Assembly (NCBI RefSeq): GCF_003668875.1
Contig: NZ_RAWM01000013.1
Coordinates: forward strand, 1-64,000
Length of the DNA: 64,000 bases
Direction of reading: 5' to 3'
Origin: Corallococcus interemptor
Lineage (GTDB): Bacteria; Myxococcota; Myxococcia; Myxococcales; Myxococcaceae
Each line of letters starts with the position of its first letter. Position 1 is the stretch's first letter. Under the pieces are notes generated by a model. That model was not told where the DNA came from, ran no database searches, and saw only the letters and a list, made by a program, of their open reading frames with translations. Positions 30,326 to 37,647 of the stretch are shown here, piece by piece. Both the position numbers and the translations under genes were made by a program.

Positions 30326-30949
30326 CTACGGTTCCACGGCCGACTCACGCCGCCGCGTCAGCGCCCGCACGCCGAACCCCAGCGCCGCCACCACCAGCAG
30401 CCCGATGACGGCGTACTGGTAACGCGACACCAGCACCGTCAGCCGCTCCAGGTTGCCGCCCACCGCCATGCCCAGCGCCAGGATGAGCCCGCTGTGCGCG
30501 AGCGCGGAGATGGCGCCCAGCACCAACGCGTTGAAGCGCGGCATGCGCGCCGCCCCCGCCGCGATGAAGATGACGCCCCGGATGCCCGGCAGGAAGCGGT
30601 TCACCAGGAGCAGCCACGGCCCCGTGCGCCGCATCTTCGCCTGCACCTGCTCCAGCCGCGCGTGCGTGAGCCCGAAGAAGGAGCGCCCCGGCTGCGCCTC
30701 GAAGCGCTTCGCCAGCCACTGGCCCACCGCGTAGTTGATGAACGCCCCCAACACGCTGCCCGCCGTCACCACCGCGAGCACCAGCCACCAGGGCTTCTCC
30801 CCGCGCACGGCGTAGACGCCGCCCATGAGCACGATGGTGTCCCCGGGAAACGGAGGCACCACGTACTCCAGCATCGCCGCCACGCCGAGCACCAGGAACC
30901 CGAACGGCCCCAGCATCCCAATCAGCTTGTCGACGTGCTCGATCCACAT
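30326..30949 (-). CDS. DedA family membrane protein
   Basis: 207 residues with several membrane segments. DedA/VTT-type marks are EYVVPPFPGDTIVLMGG near the N-terminus, GSVLGAFINYAVGQWLAKRF in the middle and NRFLPGIRGVIFIAAGAARM, the conserved Arg/Gly re-entrant region. Bacterial DedA proteins are lipid-carrier flippases or membrane-homeostasis factors; the exact role here is unknown. It lies between the Cys-rich lipoprotein gene and the SDR gene, all on the minus strand. Confidence 0.88.
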   Translation of the reverse strand: MWIEHVDKLIGMLGPFGFLVLGVAAMLEYVVPPFPGDTIVLMGGVYAVRGEKPWWLVLAVVTAGSVLGAFINYAVGQWLAKRFEAQPGRSFFGLTHARLEQVQAKMRRTGPWLLLVNRFLPGIRGVIFIAAGAARMPRFNALVLGAISALAHSGLILALGMAVGGNLERLTVLVSRYQYAVIGLLVVAALGFGVRALTRRRESAVEP

Positions 30950-31117
30950 CCGCGCGGTGCCCTCCAGGGCCAGAAGCTCCCGGCGCGAGACTTAAGTCGC
31001 CTTCCCGCCCGGGGGAACCCGTCTCTTCCACCACCCGCGCGGAGGTGAACACGGACAGCCCCCTGGCCTCCAGGGGCAACCCACGCTCGCATCCCCCGCG
31101 CAGGGGGGCGCAGGCAC

Positions 31118-31134
31118 GGGCCGGATGCCGGCCC
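31118..31134 (-). terminator. short GC hairpin after the SDR gene
   Basis: GGGCCGG (31118-31124) pairs with CCGGCCC (31128-31134) over a 3-base loop, 7 bases past the minus-strand SDR stop. No T-run, so weak evidence. Confidence 0.35.
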
Positions 31135-31141
31135 CGGCCTC

Positions 31142-31903
31142 TCAGACGAGCGAGAGTCCCCCATCCGCAGTGAGGACACTCCCCGTGACGAAGGACGCCT
31201 CGCCGCTCGCGAGGAAGACGGCCGCGTTGGCGATCTCCTCCGGGTCCGCGACGCGCTGGAGCGCATGCAGCCGCGCGGCGGCGGCGCGCTGCTCCTCGGA
31301 GGCGTTCCAGCTCCGGAACATGGGCGTGTCCGCGCCTCCGGAGACGAGCACGTTCGCGCGGATGCCCTGAGCGGCGTACTCCGCCGCGACGGTGCGCGTG
31401 AGCCCGATGAGGCCCGTCTTCGCGGCGGCGTAGCCGGACGTCCCGGGCATCGCCTTCGTGTGCCCCACGAAGGTCCCGATGTTGATGACGCTCCCTCCGC
31501 CCGACTCCAGCATCGCGGCCACCTGGTGCTTCGTGGACAGGAACGCACTCACCAGGTACCCGTCGATCCACTCCCGGAACGACGCCGTGTCCAGCGTGTG
31601 CGTGGGCCCGCCGCCGAACGAGCCCCCCGCCGCGTTGACGCCCACGTCGAGCCTCCCGAACGTCTCCCGCGTGAAGCGGACCAGGGCCTCGACGTCGCCC
31701 TCCTTCGTCACGTCCGCGGCGCGGGCCACCACCTGCCCGCCCATCTCGCGAGCCAGGCGCGCCGTCTCCTCGAGCGGCTCGATACGTCTGCCGGCCGCCA
31801 CCACGCGCGCGCCCTCCCGGGCCAACGCCAACGCCGTCGCCCGGCCAATCCCTGAACCCGCCCCCGTCACCAGGGCGACCTTCCCTTCCAATCGATGCGT
31901 CAT
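31142..31903 (-). CDS. short-chain dehydrogenase/reductase
   Basis: 253 residues, classical SDR size. NAD(P)-binding TGAGSGIG is at the N-terminus, NAAGGSFGG follows, and the catalytic Tyr and Lys are in SGYAAAK. The Ser normally 13 residues before that Tyr is Phe here (NIGTFVGHT), with Thr one place earlier, so the usual Ser-Tyr-Lys triad is not complete. C-terminal TGSVLTADGGLSLV is standard. Substrate unknown. ATG 31903 begins the Rossmann fold. Confidence 0.88.
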   Translation of the reverse strand: MTHRLEGKVALVTGAGSGIGRATALALAREGARVVAAGRRIEPLEETARLAREMGGQVVARAADVTKEGDVEALVRFTRETFGRLDVGVNAAGGSFGGGPTHTLDTASFREWIDGYLVSAFLSTKHQVAAMLESGGGSVINIGTFVGHTKAMPGTSGYAAAKTGLIGLTRTVAAEYAAQGIRANVLVSGGADTPMFRSWNASEEQRAAAARLHALQRVADPEEIANAAVFLASGEASFVTGSVLTADGGLSLV

Positions 31904-32046
31904 CCGACGGCTCTCCGAACATGGCCCGCGCATGAGGTCGCGCCGCCGGGGCCCTCGCCGCGGCGCACGGTCCTCGTAGCGCCGCAGGGCCAGGGCCCGC
32001 GCTCCGGTTCTTGCCGTCGAATCACGAACGCCGCGAGAAGCGGGCG

Positions 32047-33117
32047 TCAGGCCTGCCGGGACGAAGCCGCGGGCGTGGGCAGCACCGTGCCGCCGTACTG
32101 GCTCGCCGCCAGCGTGCCGCACGCCGCTCCAATCTCCTTGCCGCCGGAGTACCGCCGCGCGATGGGCGCCTTCAAAATCTGGAGGTGGTCCCGGAACGCG
32201 CTCAGCTCCTCCGCGGAGGGCGGCAGGTACTTGCCCGTCGGATCCGTCACGTCGATGAGGTCCACCTTGATGGGGATGCCCTCGAACGCCGCCTTCAGCG
32301 CCTCCGCGTCCTCGCGCCCCAGGTTGAAGCCCTGGATGGCCACGTAGGCAATCATCGCCCGCTCGCGCCGCGCCTCGCTGTACTCCCGGATGGCCTGGAT
32401 CAGCTCCGGCAGCGGGTGCGTCTTCTCGATGGGCAGCACCTTCGCGCGCTTCTCCGGGATGGCGCTCGTCACGCTGAACGCCAGGCGGAACGGGTGCCCT
32501 TCCTTCGTATAGCGGCGAATCGCGGGCACGTGCCCCGCGGTGGAGAACGTGATGGCCGTGCCGGAGATGGAGAACCCGGCAGGGTGCGAGAGAATCTGCG
32601 CCGCGCGGATGGTCTCCTTGTAGTTGAGCAGCGGCTCGCCCATCCCCATGAACACCACGCCGCCCACGCGCCGGTCCGCCTCCGCGCGCACCTGCATCAC
32701 CTGGTCCAGTATCTCCCAGGTCTGGAGGTTGCGCTGGAAGCCCAGCTTGCCCGTCATGCAGAAGTCGCACGCCAGCGCGCAGCCCACCTGGCTGGACACG
32801 CAGACGACGTACTTCTCCTCGAAGATGGGGATGCGCACCGCTTCGATGCGGCCGCCCAGCGGCGACTCGAAGAGGTACTTCACGAAGCCGTCTTCCGCCT
32901 GACGCCGCTCCACAATCTTGAGCGACGGCATCTGGGCCTGGGCGCGGAGCAGGTCCGCGACCCGGCGAGGCACCTGGGGCGCCAGCGCGACGGCGTCCAC
33001 CGTGGGACGGGCGTGGGCGAAGACGCCCGCGAACACCTTGCGCACCGCGGTGGCGGACGGCTGGGCCGGCGCGAGCGCCGCTTCCAGCTCCGGCAGCGAC
33101 AGTTGTTTCAGATTCAC
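32047..33117 (-). CDS. rlmN: RlmN-like 23S rRNA adenine methyltransferase
   Basis: 356 residues. Radical SAM enzyme expected to methylate C2 of A2503 in 23S rRNA. The cluster motif is Cys113-x3-Cys117-x2-Cys120 in VGCALACDFCMTG; a second catalytic Cys is at 333 in EIGAACGTLA, as in RlmN/Cfr. GGVVFMGMGEPLLNY is the SAM-binding region. Start GTG 33117 overlaps the stop of the anti-sigma gene (GTGA), so it belongs to the sigma/anti-sigma operon. A Cfr-like paralogue is the main alternative. Confidence 0.85.
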   Translation of the reverse strand: MNLKQLSLPELEAALAPAQPSATAVRKVFAGVFAHARPTVDAVALAPQVPRRVADLLRAQAQMPSLKIVERRQAEDGFVKYLFESPLGGRIEAVRIPIFEEKYVVCVSSQVGCALACDFCMTGKLGFQRNLQTWEILDQVMQVRAEADRRVGGVVFMGMGEPLLNYKETIRAAQILSHPAGFSISGTAITFSTAGHVPAIRRYTKEGHPFRLAFSVTSAIPEKRAKVLPIEKTHPLPELIQAIREYSEARRERAMIAYVAIQGFNLGREDAEALKAAFEGIPIKVDLIDVTDPTGKYLPPSAEELSAFRDHLQILKAPIARRYSGGKEIGAACGTLAASQYGGTVLPTPAASSRQA

Positions 33118-33353
33118 GAGCAGGACTTGATCTTCGAGCGCAGGAACTCCGTCAGCTTCGCGGACACCTCCCGGGGCATCTTCAGCGCCATGGCGCGCTT
33201 GCAGAGGCCGGGCGTCGCCCGATAGGTGCTGAGGAATTCCTCGCAGGGCTTGCAGCCCGACAGGTGCTCCTGCAGGTGCCGCGCCTCCTCCTCGGGCATT
33301 TCGCCCTCGAGGAACTCGAGCAGGAGGTTGATGGAATCTTTGCAGGTATACAT
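33114..33353 (-). CDS. zinc-binding anti-sigma factor (ZAS type)
   Basis: 79 residues, no membrane segment. MYTCKDSINLLLEFLEGEM starts a zf-HC2 domain and HLSGCKPC supplies the His-x3-Cys-x2-Cys zinc motif of anti-sigma factors that bind ECF sigma factors. It follows the sigma gene. ATG 33353 has GAGG upstream; a GTG at 33422 overlapping the sigma stop (GTGA) would give 102 residues and is possible. The first gene of the unit is the sigma factor, the third rlmN. Confidence 0.8.
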   Translation of the reverse strand: MYTCKDSINLLLEFLEGEMPEEEARHLQEHLSGCKPCEEFLSTYRATPGLCKRAMALKMPREVSAKLTEFLRSKIKSCS

Positions 33354-33418
33354 CCGAACCTCGGCTGGCTGCGGCTCCCCTCGTTCCAGTTCGAAGATGC
33401 CGAGGCGCCCTGGGGGTT

Positions 33419-34048
33419 TCACACCCCGCGATTGTCCCGGTTGTAGAACAGGTCGATGGCCTCTCGCAGCGCGAGCCGTGCCCGGTGCAGGCGGCTCTTG
33501 ATGGCGGGGATGGAATCCCCCGTCACTTCCGCGATCTGTTCGTAGCTGAGGCCATCCACGTCTTTCAAGAGGAAGACTTCCCGGTAGCCCTCCGGCAGGC
33601 GGTCGGCCGCTTGCTGGATGGCCTGCCCCAACTCCGCGTCCAGCGCCTTCTCCTCGGCGTCCCGGCTCCAGTCCGTGACGGGGTAGTCCGCCAGGGTGCC
33701 CCGCTCCGTGAATTCAGGCGCCTGGAGTTCGGCTTCCGCCGCCTGGGCCACCCGGCGGTGACGCAGGCGCATGAGCGCATGGTTGGCCGCGATGCGGTGC
33801 ACCCAGGAGCCGAAGGCCGCCTCGCCCCGGAAGTCCTTCAGGTGCTGGTAGGCGGACAGGAAGGTGTCCTGGGTGATTTCCGCCGCGTCCGCCTCCGAGC
33901 GCGTCATCCGCAGCGCCAGGCCGTAGACCCGGTCCTGGTGCAGGCCCACCAGGGCCTCGAAGGCGGAGACGTCGCCGTCCTGGGCGCGCGCCAGGAGCCG
34001 CCGGTCTTCTTCCTGCCGGTCATCTTCCTGGGGAGCCTCTTGGGACAT
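33419..34048 (-). CDS. ECF sigma-70 family sigma factor
   Basis: 209 residues. Region 2 is AFEALVGLHQDRVYGLALRM with AAEITQDTFLSAYQHL for -10 recognition, region 4 is LPEGYREVFLLKDVDGLSYE followed by IAEVTGDSIPAIKSRLHRAR for -35 recognition. It directs RNA polymerase to a stress or envelope regulon and is presumably held by the zinc anti-sigma factor encoded next. ATG 34048 is chosen over upstream codons because the Glu-rich start of region 1.2/2 begins there. The operon ends with rlmN. Confidence 0.92.
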   Translation of the reverse strand: MSQEAPQEDDRQEEDRRLLARAQDGDVSAFEALVGLHQDRVYGLALRMTRSEADAAEITQDTFLSAYQHLKDFRGEAAFGSWVHRIAANHALMRLRHRRVAQAAEAELQAPEFTERGTLADYPVTDWSRDAEEKALDAELGQAIQQAADRLPEGYREVFLLKDVDGLSYEQIAEVTGDSIPAIKSRLHRARLALREAIDLFYNRDNRGV

Positions 34049-34083
34049 GGCGTTTTCCACCCAACCAGCCAGAACGTTCCGCG

Positions 34084-34668
34084 TCAAGGACGACGGCGAG
34101 GCCGCCGGGAGACGAAGCGGCTGACGTGTCCACTGTCCCGGTCCCACAGCCGCAAGGGTTCAGCGGCCCACGCCCCGGCGTACTCCACGCCAATCCGGGG
34201 CCCCCGCTCCACCTGCCCGTCCGGCACCGGCGTCCCCGGGAGCAGATGCAGCCCCTCCGAGTCCAGCGGGAGGTCGTTGTGGTTGAGGTTCAGCCCCAGC
34301 ACCCGGCACAGCCGCCCGGGCCCGTCCGTCCGCTCACCAGGCGGGATGCCCTCCATCGGCTCCACGCCCCGCACGAGCACCGCCGCGGCCACCCCGGGGC
34401 CGTCCGTCACCACGTTGAAGCAGTGGTGCATTCCATAGATGAGGTAGACGTAGGAGCGCCCCGCCGGCCCGAACATCACCTCCGTCCGGGGCGTGCGCCC
34501 CTTGGACGAGTGACACGCCAGGTCGTGCTCGCCCAGGTAGGCCTCCACCTCCACGATGCGGCCCACGCGCCGGCCCTTCACCCCGTCCACCACCAGCAGG
34601 GTGCCCAGCAGGTCGCGCGCCACCTCCAGGGTGGGCCGCGCGTAGAAGGACAGGGGAAGTCGTTTCAT
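34084..34668 (-). CDS. DNA-3-methyladenine glycosylase (AAG/MPG family)
   Basis: 194 residues. Removes alkylated purines from DNA in base excision repair. The family pattern is clear: LLGTLLVVDGVKGRRVGRIV, EVEAYLGEHDLACHSSKGRT with the catalytic Glu in VEVEAY, MFGPAGRSYVYLIYGMHHC and ERTDGPGRLCRVLGL. ATG 34668 begins at the conserved MKRLPLSFYARP. It lies divergent from the lipoprotein gene at 34734 and ends 35 bases before the sigma gene. Confidence 0.92.
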   Translation of the reverse strand: MKRLPLSFYARPTLEVARDLLGTLLVVDGVKGRRVGRIVEVEAYLGEHDLACHSSKGRTPRTEVMFGPAGRSYVYLIYGMHHCFNVVTDGPGVAAAVLVRGVEPMEGIPPGERTDGPGRLCRVLGLNLNHNDLPLDSEGLHLLPGTPVPDGQVERGPRIGVEYAGAWAAEPLRLWDRDSGHVSRFVSRRPRRRP

Positions 34669-34733
34669 GGGTGCGGAGCGTGCCGGGGCCAAAGCCACCC
34701 ACGACGCCAGGGAGGCTTGTCCGGAGGCGAAAG

Positions 34734-35390
34734 ATGATGGCAGACGACCTCATGCACAACCCGATGAATGGGCTTCCCCGCTTCCGCCGTGCCCCGTTCG
34801 CCCTGGTGCTGTCGCTCACGGTCCTGGGAGGGACCGGGTGCGGGAGGGAGCCCGGCGGCGTCACCGGCCACATGCGGGTGCGGCATGGCGAGGTCTGGGA
34901 GGAATTCCCCACGTCGGCTTTCAGCCAGGTCCAGCCCCAGGAGGCCCGGGACTCCGGGTTCAACCTCGGCCCGGTCTTCAGCTTCTGCAATTCGGACGAC
35001 CTGTCGGAGAAACGCCAGGAGAACTCCCGGGGCCTCTGCGTCTACGTGGACGTCGAGCTCTTCGCGAAGGGGAGCGGGCCCGCGGAGTACGCCATTGACG
35101 GAGCAGCCCATGTCCCGGGCCTGCGGTATCGGGGGACCCACGACGGCGTCTACTTCGAGCCCGGCCCTGGACACTCGCCGGGGCTGAAGGCGGCCTGGAC
35201 CCAGTCGTTCTGCGCGGCCGGGGACGACGAGAAGACCGCCATCCAGCAGGTCTCCGGCCGGTTCGTGCTGGAGGAGAACTCGGAGGACCGGCTCCGGGGG
35301 CACCTGGAGCTGACAGTCCAGGGACCAACGGCTGGCACCTGCCCGGGTGAGGCCGCCGAGGTCGCCCTGGACTTCGACTTCCGGGACTGA
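34734..35390 (+). CDS. lipoprotein, unknown function
   Basis: 218 residues from ATG 34734, with GGAGG at 34723-34727. The leader ends in LGGTGC, a lipobox. The mature domain is beta-rich with four Cys (FSFCNSDDL, RGLCVYVDVEL, AWTQSFCAAG, PTAGTCPGE) that could pair, and it ends in EVALDFDFRD. I recognise no family. Confidence 0.65.
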   Translation: MMADDLMHNPMNGLPRFRRAPFALVLSLTVLGGTGCGREPGGVTGHMRVRHGEVWEEFPTSAFSQVQPQEARDSGFNLGPVFSFCNSDDLSEKRQENSRGLCVYVDVELFAKGSGPAEYAIDGAAHVPGLRYRGTHDGVYFEPGPGHSPGLKAAWTQSFCAAGDDEKTAIQQVSGRFVLEENSEDRLRGHLELTVQGPTAGTCPGEAAEVALDFDFRD

Positions 35391-35566
35391 AGGCGCCGTA
35401 CGCCCGGGAGCCAAGGGCGCGTGCGCTTCGTCAACCACTGAGCGCTCGGATGGGCCCGCGGTCCAATGCCACCGTCGGCCCCAAACGGCGGACAGGCAGG
35501 CGTGTGTGCACCGCGTCGCGACAGCAGTTCACACCGGCCCGGGGCTGGGGCAGATTGCGCCGCATC

Positions 35567-37120
35567 ATGTCCACTCCTGGCCGGCTCTCCGGTCTCCTGC
35601 TGCCTCTCTTCTCCCTGCGTTCGCGAACGGACTTCGGCATCGGTGACTTCGGTGCCATGGACGGGCTCTTCTCCTGGATGAAGGCCGCGCGGCAGCGCCT
35701 GCTGATGGTGCTGCCCCTGCTGCCCACCGCGCCCGGTGACCCCAGTCCCTACGCCACGCGGTCCGCGTTCGGCCTGAACCCGCTCTTCATCGACCTGAGC
35801 CAGGTCCCGGAGTTCCAGGCCACCGGCGGCGAGGGCGCGCTCAGTGATGCGCAGAAGCAGCAGCTGGCGGAGGCCCGCGCCGCCGCGCGCGTGCGCTACG
35901 ACCTGGTGTTCCCGCTGAAGGACGCCGCGTTCGCGCGCGCCTTCGACCACTTCGAGAAGCACGAGTGGTCCGCCCGCACGCCGCGCGCCCAGGAGTTCCA
36001 GAAGTGGCGCGAGGCGCAGGGCGAGTGGCTGGAGAGCTACGCGCTCTTCACCGCCATCAGCGAGAAGGAGGACCGCCGTCCCTGGTGGCAGTGGCCCGAG
36101 GGGCTGCGCGCGCGCCAGCCGGACGCGCTGCGCGCCATCCAGGAGCAGGGCCTGGAGCGCCGCGTGCGCTACCACGCCTGGCTCCAGTGGCTGGCGGAGG
36201 CGCAGTGGAACCAGGTCCGCGCGCAGGCGAAGGCGAAGGACGTGCTGCTGTGCGGCGACGAGCCCTTCATCATCGGGCAGGACAGCTCCGACTGCTGGGC
36301 CCACCCGGACATCCTGCGCCGCGACGCGCGCCTGGGCGTGCCGCCGGACGACTTCTCCGCCACCGGCCAGGACTGGGGCCTGCCCTACTTCGACTTCGCC
36401 GCGATGGAGAAGGACGACTACGCGTGGCTGAAGAAGCGCGCGGCCAAGGCGGCCAGCTACTACGACCTGCGCCGCGTGGACCACGCGGTGGGCTACTTCC
36501 GCCAGTGGATCCGCGACGAGAAGAACCCCACCGGCTACTTCGTCCCCGCGGACGAGCCCACCTGGCGCCGCCAGGGTGAGAAGCACTTCCGCCTGCTGTC
36601 GGAGGGCGCGGGCATCGTCGCCGAGGACCTGGGCGTGATTCCCCCGTTCGTGCGGCAAATCCTGGCGGACCTGAAGCTGCCCGGCTACCGGGTGCTGCGC
36701 TGGGAGCGCGACGACAACACCTACCGCGACCCGCACGGCTTCCCCGCCGTGTCGCTGGTCACCACCGGCACGCACGACACGGAGCCGCAGGCCGAGTGGT
36801 GGGAGCAGGCGCAGGAGCACGAGCGCCAGAACGCCGCGCGCGCGTGGCCGGAGTTCCAGGGCGTGGCGGTGACGCGCGAGTTCACCCCGGACATCCACCG
36901 CGCCACGCTGGCCGCCGCGCTCAACGCGGGCTCGGACCTGTGCGTGCTGCCGTGGCAGGACGTGCTGGGCACGCGCGACCGCATCAACCTGCCCGGCACC
37001 ATGGGCGACGCCAACTGGGCCTACCGCATCGCGCAGAACACGGACGCGCTGCTCACGGAGCCGCAGACGAAGGACGCCGCGGAGCGCCTGGCGTGGCTCA
37101 CCGCCTCGTCGCGCCGCTAG
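35567..37120 (+). CDS. malQ: 4-alpha-glucanotransferase
   Basis: 517 residues, GH77 length. Transfers alpha-1,4-glucan chains in maltodextrin or glycogen metabolism. Family marks are GDFGAMDGLFSWMKAARQR, PSPYATRSAFGLNPLFIDLS, GDEPFIIGQDSSDCWAHPD, LRRVDHAVGYFRQW (nucleophile Asp region) and EDLGVIPPFVRQIL (acid/base Glu region), then GTHDTEPQAEWW. ATG 35567 is chosen because STPGRLSGLLLPLFSLRS is the usual start. Confidence 0.93.
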   Translation: MSTPGRLSGLLLPLFSLRSRTDFGIGDFGAMDGLFSWMKAARQRLLMVLPLLPTAPGDPSPYATRSAFGLNPLFIDLSQVPEFQATGGEGALSDAQKQQLAEARAAARVRYDLVFPLKDAAFARAFDHFEKHEWSARTPRAQEFQKWREAQGEWLESYALFTAISEKEDRRPWWQWPEGLRARQPDALRAIQEQGLERRVRYHAWLQWLAEAQWNQVRAQAKAKDVLLCGDEPFIIGQDSSDCWAHPDILRRDARLGVPPDDFSATGQDWGLPYFDFAAMEKDDYAWLKKRAAKAASYYDLRRVDHAVGYFRQWIRDEKNPTGYFVPADEPTWRRQGEKHFRLLSEGAGIVAEDLGVIPPFVRQILADLKLPGYRVLRWERDDNTYRDPHGFPAVSLVTTGTHDTEPQAEWWEQAQEHERQNAARAWPEFQGVAVTREFTPDIHRATLAAALNAGSDLCVLPWQDVLGTRDRINLPGTMGDANWAYRIAQNTDALLTEPQTKDAAERLAWLTASSRR

Positions 37121-37140
37121 GCTGAAAAAGCCTCCCGCCC

Positions 37141-37167
37141 CGGGGCCGCTGGACGACGGCCGCCCCG
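37141..37167. terminator. GC-rich hairpin between convergent genes
   Basis: CGGGGC (37141-37146) and GCCCCG (37162-37167) with further pairing potential inside, between malQ and a convergent lipoprotein gene. No T-run, so weak. Confidence 0.3.
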
Positions 37168-37178
37168 GGCGCGAGGGA

Positions 37179-37481
37179 TTAGTCCTCGATGCACTTCACC
37201 TGGCCGGGGAAGCCCCCGAACACAGCGCAGTGGCGGCCCGCCTTCGCGCACTCCAGCCGGTCGCAGATGTTCTCCACCACGCACAGGGGCGGCGAGCGGC
37301 CGAACTCCAGGAACAGCTCCGCGCAGGAGCGGAACGGATCCGCGCACCCGAGCGAGCCGCAGTAGGGCGTGTCGGAGAGGTTCTCTCCCTCCTTGAGTTG
37401 GACCACTTCGTCTTCGCTCACGCCGCAGCCGGTGGCGAGCACCAGCGTGGCCGACAACAAGAGTGCGATTCGCCGGACCAT
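37179..37481 (-). CDS. small Cys-rich lipoprotein
   Basis: 100 residues. Leader LLLSATLVLATGC is a lipobox. The mature part has eight more Cys (PYCGSLGCADPFRSCAELF, LCVVENICDRLECAKAGRHC, KCIED), suggesting a disulphide-stabilised extracytoplasmic domain. No family recognised. It is divergent from the Omp85 gene, with 166 bases between. Confidence 0.65.
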   Translation of the reverse strand: MVRRIALLLSATLVLATGCGVSEDEVVQLKEGENLSDTPYCGSLGCADPFRSCAELFLEFGRSPPLCVVENICDRLECAKAGRHCAVFGGFPGQVKCIED

Positions 37482-37647
37482 AGGGGCCCGAATCTGACGC
37501 ACCCCGGGCCCGGTTGCACGCGCCGCGACGGAGCCCGGGGGGTGGCGGACACTGACCCCGTCCCCGAGGTCGTGGAATGCGACACTCGCCCCACAAAGAA
37601 ACATTGGGAAACGCGTCAGGGGCTGGCCTTCCGGTAAGAAACGTGAC

